64,000 nt of DNA. It comes from Anthostomella pinea (lineage: Eukaryota; Ascomycota; Sordariomycetes; Xylariales; Xylariaceae). The translations under genes were made by a program, and so were the position numbers. Under the pieces are notes generated by a model. That model saw only the letters and a program-made list of their open reading frames with translations. It was not told where the DNA came from and did not search any database. This document shows positions 56,625 to 64,000 of the stretch, in pieces (position 1 is the first letter of the stretch; each line of letters opens with the position of its first letter). The DNA lies in assembly GCA_963556695.1 (NCBI GenBank), contig CAUWAG010000007.1, forward strand, positions 4,154,001 through 4,218,000, read 5' to 3'.

Positions 56625-58784
56625 ATGCTGAACCAACTCACCGTGCCGTTATGGCTGTATGCCCTCATAGCGCTCTGTTGCAGTGCCCAAACGGCGCACG
56701 CCACACAGCCGAACTTCATCTTCATCATCACAGACGACCAGGACTTATTAATGGACTCCTTGATGTATCAGCCCAAGGTTCAGAAGCACTTCGGCGACGA
56801 GGGAACCTTTTACAGCAAACACTTCTGCACCATTTCTGTCTGTTGCCCCTCGAGGGTATCGCTGCTTACGGGGAAGGCTGCTCATAATACCAATGTCACT
56901 GATGTCCAAGCGCCATATGGTACGTTTCTACGCCTTGTTTCACTTGACCCCGTGTTCAGAGGGCCCCTTCATTGTGCCAGCTGACAAGTTGCCAGGTGGA
57001 TATACGAAGTTCATATCTGAAGGATGGAACGACAAATATTTGCCGATATGGCTACAAGAAGCAGGGTACAACACCTATTATACCGGCAAGCTTATGAATG
57101 GCCACTCGATGTCGACGTACAACAACCCCTTCCCCGCCGGTTGGAATGGGACGGACTGTAAGTTGGCCATATGTTATGAAGCTTTTCTGCCAACTGATGA
57201 GATGACGTCCAGTCCTGATCGACCCTGGAACTTATCTCTACTACAACTCTACCACTCAACGGAATAAAGACGCCCCCAAAAAGAACCCGGGGCTATATTC
57301 CACGGATCTCGTCGCGGAAAACGCCATCGGGTTCCTGGACGAGGCCCTTGCCGCTGCTGATGAAGAATCCTTCTTCCTCGGCATTGCACCCGTTGGTCCC
57401 CATTCGGAAACGCACACTGCCGTTGTGGACGGGCTGGCAACAACGGCTCTGTACCCGCCGGTACCGGCGGACAGGCACAAGGATCTGTTTCCCGACGTGA
57501 AGGTGCCACGCACGAAGAACTTCAACTCGGATAAGGTATGTGCTGATTACCACTCCTTCACCCTCTTCAAACGTAAAGAGTGCGCGCGGGGATATCTTAA
57601 CTCACAGAGCTGATCTCATCGACAGGCCACCAGCGCAAGCTGGATCAGATCCCTGGAGAAGAACAACGAGACCGTAGTCGAGTACATGGACGAGTGGTAC
57701 CGGCTCCGCTTGCAGACGCTCCAAGCTGTCGACGACCTCGTCGACACGGTCTTCGACTGGCTGGACGCGCACCCAGACGTGCGGGACAACACTTACGTCA
57801 TCTACACGACCGACAACGGCTTCCACATCGGCCAGCACCGCATGACGCCCGGCAAGAGCTGCAGCATCGAGGAGGACGTCAACATCCCCTTCTTCATCCG
57901 CGGGCCCGGCGTCGCCAAGGGCGCGGTCGCGACGTTCCCGACTAGCCATACTGACATCGTGCCCACGCTGTTCCAGCTGGCGGGGATCCCGTTGCGTGAG
58001 GAGTTTGACGGCGAGCCGATCCCTGTAACGGGGGACCTTGTCGCGGCGGGGAAGCAGAAGAGCGAGCAGGTGAACATTGAGTACTGGGGCTATTCGGTGG
58101 TCGAGGGTGTCTTTGGTGGTGAGGGAGCTGGGATGTACAAGACGCCGCAGAATGTCCTCGCTGGAGGTAAGTTGAGCACATATCGATTGGGTCACTCGGG
58201 GTTCCATGACTGACGCTGATAGTTGTCGGGATCAACAACACATACAAGACCGTCCGCGTGGTTGGTGAGGACTATAACTTGATGTACACAGTATGGTGCA
58301 CCAACGAGCACGAGCTCTACGACATGAACGTACGTCGTGATCCCACCCCGTCCCTTCCCCCCTTTCCTCCCCCCTTCCCTTCCCTTTACCCAACAACTTC
58401 CACATCCGCACGCAACCCCCAGGCTAATCCACCACCCAGAACGACCCCTACCAAATGACCAACCTCTACCACACCAACAGCACCCTCGCCTCCTGGCCCC
58501 TCTCCAACCTAGAGCCCCGCCTCGACGCCCTAACCATGGTGCTCAAGTCCTGCAGCGGCGCCGTGTGCACGCGGCCCTGGGCGATCATCCACCCCGAGGG
58601 CGGCGTCGCCACGCTGAAAGACGCGATGCATCCCAAGTTCGACGCCTTCTACGGCGCGCAGCCCCGCGTTGCGTACACGGGGTGCGCGCTGGGGTACTTT
58701 ACGGGGCTGGAGGGCCCGATGAGCGTGGAGCCTTATAGTTCGGCGGTTTGGGGGCGGAGGGAGAAGTGGAAGAGGTGGATATGA
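56625..58784 (+). CDS. arylsulfatase (formylglycine-dependent), secreted
   Basis: Six exons, starting MLNQLTVPLWLYALIALCCS (a signal peptide). The formylglycine signature is SVCCPSRVSLLTGK (C-x-P-S-R), after the metal-binding FIFIITDDQD. The splice at 56919 joins TDVQAPYG to GYTKFISEGW. Further on are NTYYTGKLMNGHSMS, FFLGIAPVGPHSETH, YVIYTTDNGFHIGQHRMTPG (a second metal site), NIPFFIRGPGVAKGA and SHTDIVPTLFQLAGI. The last exon (from NDPYQMTNLYH) carries a Cys-rich tail. Total length is near 590 aa, normal for fungal arylsulfatases, which release sulfate from aromatic esters for sulfur scavenging. All introns have GT-AG borders. The CT-rich 3' intron (about 58330-58438) is somewhat longer than the others. 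Confidence 0.93.
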
Positions 58785-59375
58785 GCGAGGGTGGGTTGTT
58801 TGTTGGGGTGGAGGGCGTAGTGGGAGTAACGAGGGTTGGTGATAGACTGGATTTCTGGGGTTTCCGTTCGCTTTCTGCTGAGATGATAGACACTTGGAGG
58901 TTGTGTGTGATGAGGAGTCAGTAGCAATCATGATTTGCTGAATTATGATTGTTGGTGCCGAGGGCTTATTTCGGACAGCGAACACGAGGAAGTTGGAACC
59001 TACTATGGTGAGCAGACACTATATCGCTTGACAGCAGAGCTTGCGGAAGGGGCGTAGCATTAGACCAGATATGGCTGATGGGATTATGGAAGTCTTTAGC
59101 AATATAAAGATCTGGGATAAGCGAAGAGTGCATTCTGTAGAGGTATAGTCAATCGAATTCCTAGGTCACAGAATCGTGACAGTAATCCTAATAGGGGTAT
59201 CATTCGTCTCCTCTCAGCAGAGGAAATATACTTCCCCTGCCCAATGATGATTCCGACAATCACTATCGATTGTACAATTTCCGCGAACGGAACACAAGCT
59301 CATGTTGCCCCAAACCAATCGGCCTCAGTCAAAATGGCCTCACCCTAGCTGAAGGTCACGTTCCGAATAACCCAC
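58785..59375. other. convergent 3' ends, no gene
   Basis: About 590 nt between the sulfatase stop (plus) and the end of the Thr-Pro-rich protein gene (minus). No coding signal was found. Confidence 0.45.
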
Positions 59376-60629
59376 TCACTCCTCCATGGCCTGTGAAGAT
59401 GAAGTGGCCTCAAGTGGCTTCTTGGTCGGCAATATCACTGGGTATGATCCGATATACCCAAATAGCTCATTGCGGCACGGAGTCTGAACAGTCAAATTGG
59501 CAGTAGCTTGCGCCGTTGCCGTTGGCGTCCTTGGGACCCCGCTGCGCAAGTTGTGCCGTCTGCGAGGCGAGGTGAGAGCCTTGGGAGGAGCTGGGAAGCT
59601 CGTCATATTGCCCTGTGCCGGTTTTTGACGCATCGGAGGCCTTCGAGTCCCAGGGGCTCTCGGAGTCATAGGAGGTCTGCGGGTTCTCGGGGTCCCCGGA
59701 GTCTTGCGGCCTCTCGGGGTTGTTGGCGATTTCGGAAGTTTTGGCGTTCTGGGAGTGCGTTGAGGTCTCGGTGGCCTCGGTGTCCTTGGTGTTCTTGCGA
59801 CATCATCTAGGCTGAGGCTCTCGATTTTGGGTCGGAGAGACTCAACTTCGAGTTCCATTGCATCGAGATGCGCATCTGGCTTCAGTTCGATGGCTTGGGC
59901 GACAACTTTGTCCTTGACGCTTTGGCATCTGTTCAACGCTTCCCGCACGAGATCCCGTCGCATGTCTCTTTGGTACTGGTTGATGACGTGCTCACAGCGT
60001 ACTGACCAGCTCTCCAGCAAAACTGCTTGGGTAGCATCAGCTAACTGCCCTAGGGTTGCGACCGTCAGGTGTCGGACAAGGCCAAACTCGTTATCGGATC
60101 GAGTAACAGATCGGTCATGCAGTGTCGCTGCTGGTTCCATGGATTTATCTCGAATCGTGCCGAAATTGGGTTCGAAGCGGGTATGGAATGCTCTCGAAGA
60201 TCCGAGTATCATGGAACGCTGTTCAATGAGATCCCGCCATTTTCTCTTGAGGCCTGTGAACATGTTCTGGACTACGAAATCCTGCTGGAGTTCCGATATG
60301 TCGTGATCGATAGGAGGGTCCAACGTCAACGACACGATCTTCTTCTTCTCCGGAGGTGTAACCGGATTCGCTGTTTTGGTCACGTCAACGGACGTGTCGG
60401 GTAGTGCATCTGACTCTGGGAGGATGGCCCTTTGAGGTATAGGCGGAGGAGGCATATTCGAAAAGCCAATGGATGCATGGTGCAGTGTGATTGGCTTGGA
60501 GCTTTCGACCTCCTGGGTTATGGCAGAAGGGGGTGTACTCGGGTTGGTAGGCGCCTTGTGTGAAGCGTCTCCCTCGGGGCCCGTGGCCGCTTGAGTCTGT
60601 GAATCCGGCGAGCACGTGGTTGAAGCCAT
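59376..60629 (-). CDS. Thr-Pro/Arg-Pro-rich orphan protein (417 aa)
   Basis: A single exon from MASTTCSPDSQTQAATGPEG. The N-terminal third is disordered. A helical middle (about residues 115-270) includes QDFVVQNMFTGLKRKWRDL, NEFGLVRHLTVATLGQLADA and INQYQRDMRRDLVREALNR. From about residue 275 comes a repetitive basic stretch (ARTPRTPRPPRPQRTPRTPK, then PTTPRGRKTPGTPRTRRPPM) built from TPR/TP/RP units. It would be a chain of proline-directed phosphorylation sites and nucleic-acid-binding basic residues (inference). It ends in an ordinary tail. The family is unknown. The opposite strand is open because of the repeat and is not called. Confidence 0.6.
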   Translation of the reverse strand: MASTTCSPDSQTQAATGPEGDASHKAPTNPSTPPSAITQEVESSKPITLHHASIGFSNMPPPPIPQRAILPESDALPDTSVDVTKTANPVTPPEKKKIVSLTLDPPIDHDISELQQDFVVQNMFTGLKRKWRDLIEQRSMILGSSRAFHTRFEPNFGTIRDKSMEPAATLHDRSVTRSDNEFGLVRHLTVATLGQLADATQAVLLESWSVRCEHVINQYQRDMRRDLVREALNRCQSVKDKVVAQAIELKPDAHLDAMELEVESLRPKIESLSLDDVARTPRTPRPPRPQRTPRTPKLPKSPTTPRGRKTPGTPRTRRPPMTPRAPGTRRPPMRQKPAQGNMTSFPAPPKALTSPRRRHNLRSGVPRTPTATAQATANLTVQTPCRNELFGYIGSYPVILPTKKPLEATSSSQAMEE

Positions 60630-60983
60630 CCTACAAGCTATGGATAAGCAGATGGTGAAATTCCGGTATCATAGATTCAGTATTAGCGGTGCTACATATA
60701 GTCGGATGACTTAAGATTGCCTCTTTGTAGTCAGTGCTATTTTGCCCAAAGAGCTGCTTCAGACAGTTCTCGATGTGGTGAGAATCGTCAAGATTGAAGC
60801 GAACATCCTATATCTGTTGCCGAAAGAGCATTGCCTCAGGCAAAGCTGATGATTCCTATCCCGCAATTTCGTTTCGATTTGAGGTTGCTGGCAGTCTGCC
60901 GGTCATAACTCGGATACAGAAGTTCTGTAAAGAGCTTAATGCGACGTAGTCAACCTCGATGCTCAGAACCAGTGTAGATTGGT

Positions 60984-62269
60984 CTAATCCACATCCTCAC
61001 CATAAGGCTGACGATCATCTGGCCAGACTGGATTAACACTGTTGCACCAAGCGGAAACCATTTTGGTGCGATAGGCTCTGATGCGCTGGTCGGGGCAATC
61101 ATCATCAGGGACTTCAATGTTCGTGTTGGTACCATATTCTGGATCAGTATGATATGTCGCATATCGTCCGATGGGCGGAGGCCGACGTTCATGAGGCCGG
61201 GCCGTTGGATGATGATTGACCCCCGTAAAGTTATGGTACGTCTCACGTCTTGCCAGGCTGCTCCTCGCTGAGGCCGGGACAGGCAGCGCCTGGCGTTTGG
61301 TAGGCAGCGTTGAAGAAAGATAACGTCCGCCCCGGATTGTTTGAATCCAGCCAATATGACGTGCCTCAATCCGGCAGTGCCCTTCGTCAGGTGCATGCGG
61401 GCGTACTATTTTGCACGCCTGCAGACTCTCGTCTTGCAGACTGGGCAATACACCATCATCCGAGTGCGCTCTTCAATCCATGTCCCGCATGCCCATGACG
61501 GACAATACACTCCGGCCGCCGGGCAATTCACGTATCTTGCAAGCCACCACTTCATGAATCTGCGACTAAGATGCTTATCAGCCTCTCTCAGGGGTATAGC
61601 TTCTTCCGTGCAACACTTTGGCGGGATTTGCTGCGGGTCTCTGACGCCGATAGTGAAAGACCGCTCAAGGCATGGCTTGCAATAGTAGTGGCCGCATTCA
61701 AGCCGCCGTGCCTGAGAGGTGTTGACATCGTCCGAGCATATCCTGCATTCTCGTGTCAGGTTTTTGTTCCTCTCTGGTTTGGTGCGTTCCAGTTCCGACT
61801 CCTCAGAGTCAGTAATGGATTCATCAGATTCACCAATGGAACCCCCGAATTCACTGCAAGCTGTTGATGCAGGCGGCTTCTGGTAGAATTCAACGTAAGT
61901 TGTTGATGCAGGCGGTTGCTGGTATTCTGATTCATATAGGCCGGTTGCTTGGCCACTGGGTGAATCTTCATCTGGGGGATGAGGTACCGCCTCTTGGTTC
62001 AGCGACACGAGCTCTTGTTCTGAAGCTGACGCTCCGCCGTCCTCCAACGGTACTGGGGAGATTTCGTCATCATCCGTGACATCTTCAAAGTACGGTTGAC
62101 GGTACTTTAGGGTGATTCCGTCATCATCCGTGACATCTTCAAAGTACGGTTGACAGTACTTCACGGCCGTTGATGGTCGAACTGTGGTGGCCGGTGATAT
62201 TTCATCTGCGTTTGCAGTCACGGCTTTGAGAGTCTCATCACAACTCCTCACTCCCAATGGCGTCGACAT
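60984..62269 (-). pseudogene. RBR-type (RING-IBR) E3 ubiquitin ligase-like gene with a frame break
   Basis: The first frame starts MSTPLGVRSCDETLKAVTAN (62269). It has an acidic N-terminus with an 18-residue tandem repeat (QPYFEDVTDDD twice), then RING1 (CRICSDDVNTSQARRLECGH, YYCKPCLERSFTIG, PPKCCTEEAIP) and an IBR-like part (NCPAAGVYCPSWACGTWIEE, then VYCPVCKTRVC). It then stops at 61406. The missing second half of the IBR (ACKIVRPHAPDEGHCRIEAR) continues in the next frame and runs to 60984. A single extra base near 61419-61423 would restore the C-x2-C spacing (VC-x-A-CK). So this is a 1-nt deletion, a sequencing error or an unusual splice. RBR ligases pass ubiquitin through a RING2 cysteine. 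I do not see a clear RING2 in the second frame. Confidence 0.6.
62052..62165. repeat. 54-nt coding tandem repeat, two copies, in the RBR-like gene
   Basis: The segment with CGTCATCATCCGTGACATCT followed by TCAAAGTACGGTTGAC occurs twice with a 54-57 nt period. It gives KYCQPYFEDVTDDD and KYRQPYFEDVTDDD on the minus strand. A second small in-frame duplication (QPPASTTYVEF / QKPPASTACSEF) lies near 61865-61920. Confidence 0.8.
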
Positions 62270-62355
62270 CGTAGTCGCAACTCCTCCCCAATTGATAGTT
62301 GGTGTTGTGGAGGCAGTACCTCGTCAGCATATGAAGTTGAACAGACAAGTTGTAC

Positions 62356-63458
62356 TCACCACTGGGCTGTATTGACTGCATCACAAGGACGGGCCATCAC
62401 CATCCCGGTATGGCTGCTTGTTAGGGTGGCTGACATTCGATTGCCCGACTGCGGCGACATCAGCTTCAATACGAAATCTCGCCCGTCTTCGGTGAGGTGT
62501 GGTTCCAGTCTCGAAGTTGGAAAATCGACTTGACCGTAGGTGTAACGGAAAAGAACATTGAGGTCCTGAAATATCGTCTCATGAGTCGTCATTCTGTAGA
62601 TGACTGCGCCAAGCGACCACATGTCCACGGCAAAGGTGTAAGTGCCGCTTCCACCATCTGTGCCAATTCCAATCGCTTCTGGGGCTGCATAGCCGAGGGT
62701 CCCTTGCTGTAGTGTACGTAGTGTGGTAACGCCCTGCTGCCTTCGTTTGCTGATGCCGAAGTCGGCGATTTTGACAAACCACGCAGGGCTTGGAGTGACG
62801 ACCATTATATTCTGATATAGTCAGTTCTCATCCATGGGTTATTCAGACAAGTGTTCATCTAGAAGGTAATACTCACTCCTGGCTTAAGATCTCGATGGAC
62901 GAATCCATTACTGTGCATATATGTGAGGCCCTCTAGCACTTGTACAGTGATTTGCTGTACCTCAGGTTCCGGTAATGACTGGGTGAAATGTTTCTGCAAG
63001 TCCCCGTGTTGAAGATACTCCATAGTGATGAATACCGAGTCCCCAGACTCATACTAGCCGTCTGATCGCACGAAGCAATGTGCATACTGCAACCTAATGT
63101 CAGCACAGGTAGCAAGCAGCTTGCGAGTTCAACTAGCTCAGACCTTTGGGTGAGAGAACTTGACAATGGCCTCGAGTTCCCTCGAATAATCCAACTCTTC
63201 TCCGACCACGACATATTTCCTGACCTCCTTTACGGCCCTCAACCTCTGATCGCACCTCTCTCGGTAGACGGTGCCAAAAGCCCCTTGGCCGAGGAAGGCT
63301 GTGGGGCCATCGCGAAACCAACGCTCTGTTCTGCGCACCAGTCTTTCGCGTGCAGTGTGTCCAGTGCTGTAGTATACGTGCTCGGTAAATTGAGGGGTTA
63401 CGACAGTTTCGATTTTGGAGTCCTGCACGAGGTCTGAGAGCAGTCGCTCTGGAGGCAT
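62356..63458 (-). pseudogene. Ser/Thr protein kinase gene with in-frame TAG (possible editing site)
   Basis: Exon 1 (63458-63144) starts MPPERLLSDLVQDSK and holds the glycine loop LGQGAFGTVYRE and the beta3 Lys in RAVKEVRKYV. The intron 63087-63143 joins KFSHPK to YAHCFVRSDG-stop-YESGDS and then VFITMEYLQHGDLQKHF and the catalytic loop FVHRDLKPG. The next splice adds NIMVV, the DFG segment VKIADFGISKRRQ, GTLGYAAPEAIG and FAVDMWSLGAVIYRM. All catalytic residues are intact. Codon 116 (complement of 63054-63056) is TAG where related fungal kinases have Trp in Gly-Trp-Tyr-Glu. The TAG could be a lesion, an A-to-I edited UAG, or part of an alternative 3' splice site (GGCTAG). The last exon ends TGG-TGA, which can also be read as a GTGAGT donor. 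Confidence 0.75.
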
Positions 63459-64000
63459 ATTCGGATTTGTCGGGATGGGGCGTCAGTCATCGGAGAGGTG
63501 CGGCGCTTGGGCGGTATAACATGAGACACGGAACTTCGACAGCGGCAAGTCCCAACAAGTCTGAATTTCGACACAGTGATCTACCAAGAAAGCCTTGGAT
63601 GAACAGGACAACATTGTAGAATGGAGGAACTATTCAACGCACCTGTTCCAGAGCGGGGTTGTGCTGAGCGGTAGCTGCAGGCTGGCGGAGGTACGTACTT
63701 TCTGCGGACATACCTGTAGGTAACACTGCATTGCATCTGTCCAAGATCCAACCTCTTGAACGCTTCAGGAACGCAGCAGATATCCGACTTGCCGTATAGA
63801 CCATGACCACTGACTGCCGATTCCATCCATATGGTTCTTGAGATGTTAGAAGGACACTTCTGAGAATGGGATACTATATTCAATCTTGTCGTCGTTGAGG
63901 TACGTATCGTGACCCAATATCGTCTGACCTACGGGCAGAGTATCGACACGTTTGTCCAGGACCGATCGGGATCGGGGTTGGGCGCTCCATGCATCATCTC
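63459..64000. other. right edge, no gene recognised
   Basis: 542 nt upstream of the kinase gene. A minus-strand frame at 63581-63883 has no motif. The kinase promoter should lie here. Confidence 0.4.

Noticed and set aside
59508..60404. Plus-strand open frames opposite the Thr-Pro-rich protein
   Set aside because: They are shadow frames of the repeat, without a start context or motif.

Overview
The window is nuclear DNA of a filamentous ascomycete (Pezizomycotina). Most genes carry short GT-AG introns (about 45-90 nt) with GTAAGT/GTATGT/GTGAGT donors. The gene content is typical of the group: GH47 mannosidase, SAT4-type rhodopsin-domain protein, fungal P450, F-box proteins, arylsulfatase, GH5 glucanase, cytochrome c heme lyase. 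A Sordariomycete is the best guess, from gene content alone. Coordinates below were derived by hand from reading frames and splice signals.

Layout. 0-7 kb: small conserved protein, GH47 alpha-mannosidase, kinase-fold protein that has lost its catalytic motifs, HpcH/HpaI aldolase. 7-8.3 kb: gene-free, with a strong inverted repeat and short direct repeats. 8.3-15.3 kb: accessory block with two tail-anchored sulfotransferase-like proteins flanking an MDR-type oxidoreductase and a cytochrome P450. 17-42 kb: mostly housekeeping genes: F-box protein, mitochondrial stomatin-like protein, the large MON2 trafficking protein, MMS2-type ubiquitin E2 variant, LYR protein, bZIP-like regulator, HhH-fold protein, F-box/ankyrin-like protein, an intron-containing tRNA-Ala(CGC), cytochrome c heme lyase, a UbiB/ABC1 mitochondrial kinase and a small secreted protein. 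43-64 kb: accessory region with several membrane or orphan proteins, SAT4 rhodopsin-domain protein, broken GH5 glucanase, amidohydrolase, arylsulfatase, a Thr-Pro-rich protein, and an adjacent RBR-type RING protein and protein kinase that both carry reading-frame breaks.

Most unusual signals. (1) The SAT4 gene and the GH5 gene, 3 kb apart and unrelated, each carry an unusually long intron (175 and 166 nt), and these introns are homologous to each other starting exactly at the donor site. This is the signature of an introner-like element (a mobile or copied intron). (2) The kinase near the right end has an in-frame TAG where the family has Trp (Gly-Trp-Tyr-Glu). The TAG lies in the loop of a small hairpin with T before A, as in the UAG-to-UGG A-to-I edited kinase transcripts known from sexual stages of Sordariomycetes. 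Plain pseudogenisation and an alternative 3' splice site are the competing explanations. (3) The GH5 gene has TGA in place of a conserved Trp, and the RBR gene has a 1-nt frame break inside its zinc-binding domain, so decay is also active in this region.
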